Shown here in pieces: positions 52,058 through 63,471 of a stretch of 64,000 nt of DNA. The position numbers and the translations under genes were made by a program. The stretch is taken from contig NZ_AMPG01000001.1 of the NCBI RefSeq assembly GCF_000299415.1, forward strand, positions 1,364,001 through 1,428,000. Direction: 5' to 3'. Numbering within the stretch: position 1 is the stretch's first letter; each line of letters starts with the position of its first letter. The notes beneath the pieces were generated by a model, which was not told the origin of the DNA, did no database searches, and saw only the letters and a list, made by a program, of their open reading frames with translations. The stretch comes from Candidatus Microthrix parvicella Bio17-1. Lineage in GTDB: Bacteria; Actinomycetota; Acidimicrobiia; Acidimicrobiales; Microtrichaceae.

Positions 52058-53614
52058 ATGACTCACCGGGATGGTCGCATGATCGTCGGACGCTTAGGCA
52101 CGCAGCCTGCACGGCGGGCCCTGGCATCGCTGGCCCTCTTGGTTGGCACCTTGTCGGGCGTCATCACCTCGACGGTGACCCCGGCTGGGGCAGTGGCCGA
52201 CGGGGTCAACCTCATCTGTTCCGGCACCTCGAACGACTCCGCCGCGCTCTTCCCTGATACCTCCACGGGTGGATTCGATTCGCAGTTCCTCGTCGGCTTC
52301 CTGATCGGACAGATCGGCCTGCCAGGACCAGACGAACCACAGATTTACCCCGGACCACAGCTGGGATTTGCAGCAACCGCAGAGTTGGACCACAACCTTC
52401 CGAATGCGATGTTGACCAGCGACGCTCCAGTTGCCGTAAGGGTCAACGGTTCAGTCCAGCTTTCGGACGGGTTCCTCACCTCAATGAGGCACCTCGGGAT
52501 CACCATTCCTTTCGGCCTCAAAGCCAGCAACCACGTCGGTGTCTCCGGCCCGGGCGTCACCGGCGATTCCACCGAACAGTCCGTCGGTCCAGTGACCCAG
52601 GACCCCAACGCCTCGCCCACGCCCATCTCGGTCGACATCACCGTCACCGCGACACCTTCGCCACAGGGCGGGCCGGCGCAGTTGGACTACGACGTCGACC
52701 TGGAAATGGCCCTCAACCAACGGAGTTCGAACCCCGGCCAGTTGGACCTCGCCACCCTGTCCATGTCCTGCGAAACCGCAGGCGAACCTCAAACGACCTC
52801 GTTTCCAAGTGGACCGGACCCCGAGTGGGACGGCGCCGAAGTTCCCATCGCCGCCCCGCAGCCTCTGGCAGACGGCTTCGTCGCCAAGCCAGGAGGTATC
52901 AGAGCCAGGACCGACCGGCTGCTCTCCACCACCCCGACTGCACGCTTGGATGTCCTGGCCAACGACGAAGCGCTCGGTTCGGGCCGCTCCATCGACCCGA
53001 ACTCCTTGTCGGTCTCCTCCACCGACGAACTGGTGGACATCGAGACCAATGGCGACCAACTGACGTTTACGGCAGGGCCGATCTCAAATGCGGGAGCCCC
53101 CTACCCCGACGGCTCCCAAAGCCCGGACCAGATGGAGCGCGAGAGATTCCCAATGCTCGCCGGGCTGCAGTTTGCGCCATTCGTGCGTGCACAGGCCACC
53201 TACCGGGTCTGCGACGATGGCGACCCGGCTGCATGTGCCGATGGTTTGGCCGAGGTGATCATGCCGCTCGCGCTCGGCGATCCCTGCGACGATCCGAATT
53301 TGCAGATCGACTGCGGCCCGTCCGTGCCAGAGCCCGGCGACACCTGCATCGATGACATGGGGGCCTGTGGCACACCGGAATGTGACGAGGCAAAAGAGTT
53401 GGGAAGCGACGCGTGTTCCTTCGCGGATCGCCTGTCAGCCCAGGCGAGCAGCGCCCAAGATCCATCCCCCGACAGCAACGGCGAACCGGCCGACGGCAAC
53501 ACCAACGCACCCAACCGCAACGCACCCGCAGGAAACGCACCCGCAGGAAACGCGCCCCGGAATGCTGCACAACCGTCCCCCGGTGTGCCGCTACGCCCCA
53601 CATTCACGGGGTGA
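52058..53614 (+). CDS. Secreted protein of unknown function with Asn/Pro/Ala-rich tail
   Basis: 518 residues from ATG 52058, which follows AAGGGGGGAGCCAT. Signal peptide ASLALLVGTLSGVITSTVTPAGA. The mature part has an Asp/Asn/Ser/Thr-rich beta-sandwich-like run up to ~residue 420 (NLICSGTSNDSAALFPDT; a cadherin-like segment LLSTTPTARLDVLANDEALG), then a Cys-rich stretch (CDDPNLQIDCGP, CIDDMGACGTPECDEAKELGSDAC), then a repeated NAPAGN tail. The LDVLANDE segment resembles repeat domains of adhesins. No clear LPXTG or membrane anchor is seen; function unknown. Confidence 0.7.
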   Translation: MTHRDGRMIVGRLGTQPARRALASLALLVGTLSGVITSTVTPAGAVADGVNLICSGTSNDSAALFPDTSTGGFDSQFLVGFLIGQIGLPGPDEPQIYPGPQLGFAATAELDHNLPNAMLTSDAPVAVRVNGSVQLSDGFLTSMRHLGITIPFGLKASNHVGVSGPGVTGDSTEQSVGPVTQDPNASPTPISVDITVTATPSPQGGPAQLDYDVDLEMALNQRSSNPGQLDLATLSMSCETAGEPQTTSFPSGPDPEWDGAEVPIAAPQPLADGFVAKPGGIRARTDRLLSTTPTARLDVLANDEALGSGRSIDPNSLSVSSTDELVDIETNGDQLTFTAGPISNAGAPYPDGSQSPDQMERERFPMLAGLQFAPFVRAQATYRVCDDGDPAACADGLAEVIMPLALGDPCDDPNLQIDCGPSVPEPGDTCIDDMGACGTPECDEAKELGSDACSFADRLSAQASSAQDPSPDSNGEPADGNTNAPNRNAPAGNAPAGNAPRNAAQPSPGVPLRPTFTG

Positions 53615-53742
53615 CGAGGCATTACGAGACGGCTCCCCCCAACACCCAACGGCCCTCCCTACCCGATCGACGCTCGACTGCCCGGCCACAGTTCTTCCCA
53701 TCAAAGCGCTGAGCGTCACCCGCGGTCCGTAGGGTCCGAAAC

Positions 53743-54534
53743 GTGAGACCAAGACTGAGCAAGGGTCGCCAACCGATCTACCCAATCCGCCACCACCACC
53801 GCCTTGGTGCAGGCCGCAGCATGTTCCTGGTGATGGGCGCAGCGTCGCTCCCGGCAGCTGTCGTCGTTGCCCGCGAACGCCGCAAGCGTCGGGTTGCGAA
53901 ACGCACCACCCTGGTCGCCACAGTCACCGCCGGCTTGGTCGCAGGCGCCACCATCGTTTGGTTGCGACGGCCGGCGGGGGGCAAACGTCTGCCCCTGCCA
54001 TTCGCCGTCGTCGACACCGAAACCACCGGGCTGGACGCCACTGTCGACCGGGTGATCGAGATTGCCGTGGTGCACGCCGACGGTCTGGGCTCGTTGACCA
54101 ACACCTTCACCTGGCGAATACGTCCCGACGATGGACGCCACGGCGCCGAGCACGTGCATCACATCAGTGAGGCCGACCTCGTCGATGCACCCACGTTTGG
54201 GGAGATCCTTGATGAGGTGACGGGGGCACTCCGTGGACGCACCCTGGTTGCGCACAACGCGCCATTCGACATTCGTTTTCTGACACGTGAGTACGAGCGG
54301 GCCGGGCGGCCCGCACCGGCAACGCTCGCTGGTCCGCTGTGCACGCTGGACCTCGCCCGGCGGCTGGGTATGGCGCCGCTGAGACTTGCCGAAGTGGCTC
54401 GGGCGCTCAAGTCGCCACTGCCTGCAACCGCACACAGGGCCACCGACGACGCCGTCGCCACCGCCAAACTGTTGAGACCGTTGCTGGACCGCGCCGGTGT
54501 CGCCTCGGCGCGCGATCTTCCGCTGATCGACTGA
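53743..54534 (+). CDS. Membrane-anchored DEDDh 3'-5' exonuclease
   Basis: 263 residues from a GTG. Two hydrophobic segments fall in the first 80 residues (FLVMGAASLPAAVVVA; TTLVATVTAGLVAGATIVWL). The exonuclease domain follows: FAVVDTETTGLDATVDRVIEIAVV (ExoI), LVAHNAPFDIRFLTREYE (ExoII) and HRATDDAVATAKLL (ExoIII with His), the DnaQ/RNase T family that trims DNA or RNA 3' ends. Attachment to the membrane is unusual for this family. It could be a separate RNase-like enzyme rather than a polymerase proofreader. Confidence 0.82.
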   Translation: MRPRLSKGRQPIYPIRHHHRLGAGRSMFLVMGAASLPAAVVVARERRKRRVAKRTTLVATVTAGLVAGATIVWLRRPAGGKRLPLPFAVVDTETTGLDATVDRVIEIAVVHADGLGSLTNTFTWRIRPDDGRHGAEHVHHISEADLVDAPTFGEILDEVTGALRGRTLVAHNAPFDIRFLTREYERAGRPAPATLAGPLCTLDLARRLGMAPLRLAEVARALKSPLPATAHRATDDAVATAKLLRPLLDRAGVASARDLPLID

Positions 54535-54613
54535 GCGATCGAGATCTGACGACGTGTCAGGTCTTGGTAGTCTTGGGGTTTGCGCCCGGGCACGGCGCGA
54601 CCTGGAGGCGATC

Positions 54614-55801
54614 ATGGATCTGGAGTTCACCAAGGAGGAACAGGAGTTCCGCGACCAGGCTCGCACCTGGCTTCGCGGCCACCTCCCAACCGAGCAACGG
54701 CCCGCCATGGGGCAGCCGATGCGCGAATTCGACCTGGCTTGGCAACGCACCCTGCACGAGGGGGGCTGGGCCGGCATCAACTGGCCAACCGAATTTGGCG
54801 GGCGTGGGCTGACCGACATCGAGCAGATGATCTGGTACTCCGAGTTCGCACGGGCCGATCCACCCTTCACCCTGAACAACAGCTGCACCTTCGTAGGCAA
54901 CAACCACGGCGGCCCGACGATCATGGCCTCGGGCTCCGATCAGCAAAAGGCCGATTACCTGCCCCCGATCCTGCGAGGCGAGGTGGTGTGGTGCCAGGGA
55001 TTTTCCGAGCCCAACTCCGGCTCTGACCTGGCCAGCCTTTCCACCAAGGGCGTCATCGATGGCGACGAACTGGTGGTGACCGGCCAGAAGATCTGGACCA
55101 GTTATGCCGACGTGGCCGACTACCAGGAACTGCTCGTCCGCACCGACCCGAGCGCCCCCAAGCACAAGGGCATCTCCTGGGTGATCTGCGACATGAAGAC
55201 TCCCGGCATCGAGGTGCGAACCATCGACACGATGGCGCACCACACCGACTTCGCCGAGGTGTTCTACGACGAGGTTCGCATCCCGCTGGCCAACGTCGTG
55301 GGCGAGATCAACGATGGCTGGCGTGTGGCGATGAGCACGCTCAGCTTCGAGCGAGGCACCGCTTTCATGGCCGACCAGATCGAGCTGGCGGCCACCGTCG
55401 AAGCGCTGATCGGCGAAGCCCGCAACCGCACCGACGCCCGAGGCCGTGCCCGCATTGACGACGACGAGATCGCTCGACGTCTGGCCACAGCCCGCGCCGA
55501 GGTGGCGGCGTTGCGCTCGATGACCGTCGCCGGCATCAGCCGCACCCGCCGCACCGGCATGCCCGGCCCGGAGGGTTCAATGGTTCGAGCGTTCCACGGC
55601 GAACTACACCAGCGGGTGTACCAGCTGGGCATGGACATTCTGGGGACGGACGCTCTAGCCCTCACACCTATCGACGGCGACGGCAACTGGACCGGGCCAT
55701 ACCTCCAGAGTTTCGCCTACACGATTGGCGGCGGCACCACCGATATCCAACGCAATATCGTCGGCGAGCGGGTCCTGGGCCTGCCCCGGCCACCCCGCTG
55801 A
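54614..55801 (+). CDS. Acyl-CoA dehydrogenase, first of an adjacent pair
   Basis: 395 residues, a FAD-dependent enzyme oxidising acyl-CoA to the trans-2-enoyl-CoA. Motifs: MDLEFTKEEQEFRDQARTWL at the start, WCQGFSEPNSGSDLASL near residue 135, TGQKIWTSYADVADYQELLV, and the C-terminal AYTIGGGTTDIQRNIVGERV. The start ATG follows CTGGAGG. Paired with a second acyl-CoA dehydrogenase 92 bp downstream: in actinobacteria such pairs often form alpha2beta2 enzymes of steroid or branched-chain acyl catabolism (inference). Confidence 0.9.
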   Translation: MDLEFTKEEQEFRDQARTWLRGHLPTEQRPAMGQPMREFDLAWQRTLHEGGWAGINWPTEFGGRGLTDIEQMIWYSEFARADPPFTLNNSCTFVGNNHGGPTIMASGSDQQKADYLPPILRGEVVWCQGFSEPNSGSDLASLSTKGVIDGDELVVTGQKIWTSYADVADYQELLVRTDPSAPKHKGISWVICDMKTPGIEVRTIDTMAHHTDFAEVFYDEVRIPLANVVGEINDGWRVAMSTLSFERGTAFMADQIELAATVEALIGEARNRTDARGRARIDDDEIARRLATARAEVAALRSMTVAGISRTRRTGMPGPEGSMVRAFHGELHQRVYQLGMDILGTDALALTPIDGDGNWTGPYLQSFAYTIGGGTTDIQRNIVGERVLGLPRPPR

Positions 55802-55892
55802 CGCCCATACCGCTGCTGACAACCCGCCGTCGGCCGACCTTTTCACTTTTCTTTCCGCCCCGCTTCCGATCTCTCCCAAAGGACCCGAACCC

Positions 55893-56975
55893 GTGGACCT
55901 GCTTCCCACCGACGAACAAGCCGAAATCGCGTCAACCGTGGCGAGCGCGTTGAAGGCGTCGTTCCCCATGAGCAACCGAGATCGCTACGACGTCATCGGT
56001 GCCCAGGCCACCACCCTGTCGTCGTCAGACGACCGCTCGCCCCTCATCGATGCGTCGACATGGACCGGCTTTGGTGACCTGGGATGGTTCAGCCTTGGGT
56101 TGGCCGAAGCGCACGGCGGCGTGGGCTATGGACTGGCCGAGGAGGTGCTGTTAGCCGAGGAGTTGGGGCGACAGGTGGCCCCGGGCCCGTTTGTCGCGCA
56201 GATCATCGCGGCCCGCCTGGCGGCGATGGCGGGGCTTGCGGACGCCGGATCACTGGCGAACGGAACCGTGCGTGCAGCCTGGGGGGAGCCCTCTGGTTTC
56301 TCCACCGACACCTCGGTCGCTGTTGGACACCCGACCACCGGCGAACTCCTGGTGCAGCACCCGGAAGGGGCCACCTGGGTCGTCACCATCTCGGGAACCG
56401 ACGCCGTCTTGCTGGCTACATCCGACCTGACGTCGTCAGGCGACCTCGCACCGCTCGACCCCCCGACCCCGCTTCGACGTATGCGGGCAACCTCGGTGGT
56501 GCCCGGTGCGTCCGATTCAACCGGCGCAACGTCTCGGTGGGCCACCACGCTGATCGCCGCTCAGCTGGCCGGTATCGCCGAGGCAACCTGTGCCATGTCG
56601 GTTGACTATGCCAAAGAGCGTCAGCAGTTTGGTCAGCCGATCGGCTCGTTTCAGGCCGTGAAGCACCGATGTGCCGACATGGCGGCCCGGGCCGAAGCGG
56701 CGATCACCCAAACCCGCTGGGCGGCACTCACGGTCGACGACTCGGCCCAAAGCACCGGGTCGGCAGCGTTCGAGGTGGAGTCGGCGCGGGTCATGGCCAC
56801 CCGTGCAGCCGTCGCCAATGCCGAGGTGAACATCCAAAACCACGGTGGCATCGGCTTCACCTGGGAGCATCCGGCGCACCGATTCGTGACCCGGGCCCGC
56901 CTGCTGGAGCTCAGTGGCGGCTCACTGGCCGACCATCAGGCTGCGCTGCTGGCCGCTCCGGTTTCCACCAGCTGA
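55893..56975 (+). CDS. Acyl-CoA dehydrogenase, second of the pair
   Basis: 360 residues from GTG 55893. VDLLPTDEQAEIASTVASAL, EAHGGVGYGLAEEVLLAEEL, LAGIAEATCAMSVDYAKERQ, QFGQPIGSFQAVKHRCADM, and the C-terminal NHGGIGFTWEHPAHRFVTRARLL identify the family. Shorter than its partner and with a weaker active-site region, as the second subunit of two-subunit acyl-CoA dehydrogenases typically is. Substrate not readable. Upstream frame to 55725 overlaps the partner gene and is not used. Confidence 0.88.
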   Translation: MDLLPTDEQAEIASTVASALKASFPMSNRDRYDVIGAQATTLSSSDDRSPLIDASTWTGFGDLGWFSLGLAEAHGGVGYGLAEEVLLAEELGRQVAPGPFVAQIIAARLAAMAGLADAGSLANGTVRAAWGEPSGFSTDTSVAVGHPTTGELLVQHPEGATWVVTISGTDAVLLATSDLTSSGDLAPLDPPTPLRRMRATSVVPGASDSTGATSRWATTLIAAQLAGIAEATCAMSVDYAKERQQFGQPIGSFQAVKHRCADMAARAEAAITQTRWAALTVDDSAQSTGSAAFEVESARVMATRAAVANAEVNIQNHGGIGFTWEHPAHRFVTRARLLELSGGSLADHQAALLAAPVSTS

Positions 56976-57021
56976 TTTTGAGCCCCGGTTCCTCAGCCTG
57001 TCTGCCGGCTGAGGGAAGGCT

Positions 57022-58302
57022 TCAGCTGCGGGGAAGGTCCTTGAACGGAGCAGCCTTGTCGGGGCGAGCCTCCGGCGGTAGGCCCAACACCCGCTCGCCA
57101 ATGATGTTGCGCTGCACCTGATCGGTGCCGCCGCCAATACGGGGCGCCCATTGCGCAAGGAAGATCCCCGTATAGACGCCCCCGTTCGGGTCGGCATCGC
57201 CCCAGAGCATGCCGTCGGCCCCCTGGAGGCTCATCAGAACATTGCCCACGTCTTCGTAGAAGCCCGAGACCGCGAGCTTCATGACCGAACTCTCGGGGCC
57301 AAGCGGTTCACCCCTGGTGATGGCGGTGCGCACCCGGTAACCAAGGAACCGAAGTATCTCAAGACGGCTCCAGAGGCGGGCCAGGTCTTGGCGGGCAGTC
57401 ACAACGCCGGCATCGGCGCCGGATTTCGGGGCCCCGGTTCGATCCCTTCCAACCGCTGACACCACCACACCGTGGTCCCGCGCCAGGTTGACGATTTGGG
57501 GCCACTCGATCATGCCGCCTCCACCGATGGCCGAACGCTCGAAGTTCAACATGGTGAGCGCCACACCCCATCCGGCATTCAGGCCGCCCACCAACGCGCC
57601 GGCCCCAACCCGCACCTCGTCGAAGAACACCTCGCTGAAGTGCACGGCGCCATCGATTTGCCGGAGCGGCCGGACATCGATCCCCTGCGTTGACATATCA
57701 ACCAGGAACGCAGAGATGCCCCGATGTTTGGGCACGTCCGGGTCGGTCCGCGCCAGCAGGATGCCGAACTCCGCAAGATGAGCAGCGGTGGTCCACACCT
57801 TCTGACCAGAGATCACGTACTCATCACCGTCGCGGACCGCACGAGTGGCCAGCCCTGCCAGGTCCGAGCCCGCTCCGGGCTCGGAGAACAGTTGGCACCA
57901 CATCTCATCGCCACGCAACAGCGGCTGAAGGAAACGCTCCAGCTGTGGTGCCGAGCCGTGGGCCAACAGAGTGGGACCCACCATCTCGAGCCCAACCTGG
58001 AAGTAGCGGGCCCGGACGTCGTAGTCGCGCTCCTCCTCTGCGAAGATGGCAGCCAGGTGTGGGCCGAGCCCTCTGCCACCCTGCTCGACGGGCCAGGCAG
58101 GAGCACCCCAACCACCCGCCAGCTTGGTCTGCTGCCAGTCCGCTGCCTCGATCCGGTGTCGCCGGTCGGCCTCAATGGTGTTGGGACGGTGGGCAGCCAG
58201 GTGAGAGCTGTCATCCACGGGACGTCGAGCAGCGTGCGCGTCGAGAAACCTTCGGGCATCGAGACGGATCGCTGCCTCTTCCGGTGTGTCATCAAAATCC
58301 AT
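57022..58302 (-). CDS. Acyl-CoA dehydrogenase, third
   Basis: 426 residues on the opposite strand, convergent with the pair and separated from it by 46 bp. MDFDDTPEEAAIRLDARRFL at the start, WCQLFSEPGAGSDLAGLA near residue 136, ISGQKVWTTAAHLAEFGILLA, and RIGGGTDQVQRNIIGERVLG. It is of the larger acyl-CoA dehydrogenase type seen beside steroid or fatty-acid genes. The start ATG follows GAAGG. No enoyl-CoA hydratase or thiolase lies in the window. Confidence 0.9.
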   Translation of the reverse strand: MDFDDTPEEAAIRLDARRFLDAHAARRPVDDSSHLAAHRPNTIEADRRHRIEAADWQQTKLAGGWGAPAWPVEQGGRGLGPHLAAIFAEEERDYDVRARYFQVGLEMVGPTLLAHGSAPQLERFLQPLLRGDEMWCQLFSEPGAGSDLAGLATRAVRDGDEYVISGQKVWTTAAHLAEFGILLARTDPDVPKHRGISAFLVDMSTQGIDVRPLRQIDGAVHFSEVFFDEVRVGAGALVGGLNAGWGVALTMLNFERSAIGGGGMIEWPQIVNLARDHGVVVSAVGRDRTGAPKSGADAGVVTARQDLARLWSRLEILRFLGYRVRTAITRGEPLGPESSVMKLAVSGFYEDVGNVLMSLQGADGMLWGDADPNGGVYTGIFLAQWAPRIGGGTDQVQRNIIGERVLGLPPEARPDKAAPFKDLPRS

Positions 58303-58418
58303 CGGACCTTCTTTCAGCTGCTTCTTCTAGCGCAAGTCACGTTGACACGACAGGTTCCGCCGCCCAAGGGCACAATGACCACCAAACCCGGTGTTCTGGC
58401 TGAGTAGTGTGAGGTCTT

Positions 58419-61649
<3,231 letters not shown>

Positions 61650-61748
61650 GCCCACATGCCGGGCGTCGCCAACTCAGCGCTGCAAGGGCTCCGGCTAGTC
61701 TCAACCGACGGTCCCGAAGTTCGGGATGCGTCATGCCAAGGAGTTCCC

Positions 61749-62246
61749 ATGCGACGAACTAAGACCATGCTCATCGGCGGTATCGCCGCATTGACCCTCG
61801 CCGTGGCAGGTTGCAGCGGATCGGTTTCCAAATCCGATTTCACTGCCGAGTTCACCAAGGCTGCAACCAGTGAGGACTCGCCGTTCACGAAGGAGCAGGC
61901 CACCTGCATGGGAGACAAGATCTACGACGAGGTCGGCGAGGACAAGATCACCGAGCTCAATGACGAACTCGCAGGCAGCGACGAGTTCCCCAAGGAACTG
62001 ATTGCGCCCGTGGCCAAGGCCGGCCCGGAGTGCGTTCCTGCCGGAGACCTCCTGAAGGATGAGCTGACCGCGTCGGGCATCACCCCGGAGCAGGCCGACT
62101 GCATCGCTTCTGGAATCAACGACGACAAAGCCTTGAACCAGCAGGTGTGGGACGCCATCGCCGCCTCAGCCGCGGGCGATCAGTCGAAAGCAGACGATTT
62201 GCAAGGTGCCATTACGGACATGGCCACCAAATGCGTCGGCGGTTAA
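61749..62246 (+). CDS. Small lipoprotein of unknown function
   Basis: 165 residues from ATG 61749, which follows AAGGAGTTCCC. Signal RRTKTMLIGGIAALTLAVAGC with a lipobox Cys at about residue 22. The mature part is acidic and helical, with two similar sub-repeats: FTKEQATCMGDKIYDEVGED and ITPEQADCIASGINDDKALN, each containing a Cys, and a third Cys near the end. The EQAxC pattern resembles small actinobacterial lipoproteins of unknown role. A decayed copy lies just downstream, and a strong hairpin at 62299-62348 follows. Confidence 0.8.
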   Translation: MRRTKTMLIGGIAALTLAVAGCSGSVSKSDFTAEFTKAATSEDSPFTKEQATCMGDKIYDEVGEDKITELNDELAGSDEFPKELIAPVAKAGPECVPAGDLLKDELTASGITPEQADCIASGINDDKALNQQVWDAIAASAAGDQSKADDLQGAITDMATKCVGG

Positions 62247-62298
62247 ATGGGCTTGATTCGTCCTCACATCAGGTTTGAGGGCGAATCACCTCAGGCTT

Positions 62299-62348
62299 TG
62301 TGAGCCCCGCTGTGGCCATGTAGTCCTGGCCACAGCGGGCGGCTCACA
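62299..62348. terminator. Strong inverted repeat between the lipoprotein and its decayed copy
   Basis: Arms CCCGCTGTGGCCA (62306-62318) and TGGCCACAGCGGG (62327-62339) are a perfect 13-bp stem with loop TGTAGTCC. The pairing continues outward as TGTGAGCC/GGCTCACA with a one-base bulge, giving about 21 pairs. There is no T-tract. It may terminate the lipoprotein transcript. Confidence 0.7.
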
Positions 62349-62441
62349 CTGCTCGTGAAAGAACGAGCGCGTTCCACAAGATCCAGCGAGTAGGCCATGA
62401 TCGGTCGGCGGCCGACTCCAGTTCAGCCATCCTCAGGTAAA

Positions 62442-62811
62442 ATTGGCGGCTGACCAGGTCATCACTACTCCTTCGGTCCGCCGCCGCCGCCATCGCGGTT
62501 GTCACCGCCACGGCACTTCTTGTTGGGTGCGGCGACGATCTCAGCGGAGCAGAGGCAACAGGGGGTTTGACGACCACCGGCAACTCAACCACCTCAACAG
62601 CGTCGCCGCAGGAGCAATCGGTCTCGCGAAGTAAATTCAAAGAAGAGTTCGCTGCTGCCGCCACCGGCGAAGGGTCGCCGTTCACAGAGGAGCAGGCGTC
62701 GTGCAGGGGCGACAAGATCTATGACGAGGTCGGCGCCGACAGGATTACCGAGCTCCACGACAAGCTCGTGGATAGTGGCAACATCCCCAGCCGACGTTGG
62801 CTTCGTGTGCG
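62442..62811 (+). pseudogene. Truncated copy of the small lipoprotein
   Basis: In one frame after the stop at 62439 the plus strand reads a signal-peptide-like LRSAAAAIAVVTATALLVGC (lipobox LLVGC). It then reads RSKFKEEFAAAATGEGSPF and EEQASCRGDKIYDEVGADRITE, closely matching the intact gene at 61749. There is no standard start codon in this frame before TTG 62567, and the match to the intact gene breaks off near 62780, at the 3' end of rsmG. So the copy has lost both its start and its second half. It is probably a tandem duplication cut by a deletion next to rsmG. Confidence 0.7.
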
Positions 62812-63471
62812 TCAAAGGCCGAACAGCGGGCGCTTCTTTTGCGCCGCCCAAGTGCGTGGGAACCGGGATTCCAGCGGCTCGTCCCGTGCGATCAGCACGG
62901 CATAGTGGCCTCCCGGCAGATCGACCAGAAGAGCCGGACCAAAGCCAAGTGGCGCCGCTGCCAGCGCATTCCACCTGTCCGTGACCTCGGGCGGCTCCGA
63001 AACCACCACCACACCCCCGCGTTGTACCAGACCAGCCGCACACTCAGCGGTTGGGGCGGGCCCAGCGAAGCTGCGTGCCACCACCACGTCGCAGGTGCCC
63101 CGCCACTCCGGATCCTGGCCTACCTCCTCGGCCGGACGATTCAGCACGGTCACCCGAGACTGAACCCCGAGTCGCCAGGCGGCCTCCGCCAGCCAGTCGG
63201 TGCGTTTGGATTTGCCGTCGATCAGCAGCAGATGAGCCTCGGTGACAACCGCCAACACCAACCCTGGAACTCCGCCCCCCGAACCCAGGTCGGCGATACG
63301 GGCGGGTGCCAACACCGGCCGGGCGTCACTCCACGCCTCCGCAAAACCCAGCGCATGATCGATGTGTCGCTCCACCGGCCCCTGACCCAGAAATCCGAGG
63401 CTTTGCGCGTCGCCGAGAACCTCGAGCATCGATTGGATCTGGTCGCCGTCCAACTCGAATCGATCGGTCAT
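62812..63471 (-). CDS. rsmG: 16S rRNA (guanine-527-N7) methyltransferase
   Basis: 219 residues. SAM-binding motif ARIADLGSGGGVPGLVLAVV at residues ~57-76, LLLIDGKSKRTDWLAEAAWR, and VVVARSFAGPAP (catalytic loop region) identify RsmG/GidB, which methylates G527 of 16S rRNA. It overlaps the upstream gene by four bases (ATGA), so the two are coupled. Usually it sits near parA/parB and gidA at the chromosome origin; those are not at this end of the window, though they may lie beyond it. Confidence 0.93.
   Translation of the reverse strand: MTDRFELDGDQIQSMLEVLGDAQSLGFLGQGPVERHIDHALGFAEAWSDARPVLAPARIADLGSGGGVPGLVLAVVTEAHLLLIDGKSKRTDWLAEAAWRLGVQSRVTVLNRPAEEVGQDPEWRGTCDVVVARSFAGPAPTAECAAGLVQRGGVVVVSEPPEVTDRWNALAAAPLGFGPALLVDLPGGHYAVLIARDEPLESRFPRTWAAQKKRPLFGL

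Noticed and set aside
62567-62905. Intact second lipoprotein gene
   Set aside because: The frame lacks a credible start before the signal sequence and runs into rsmG's 3' end without the second half of the family.
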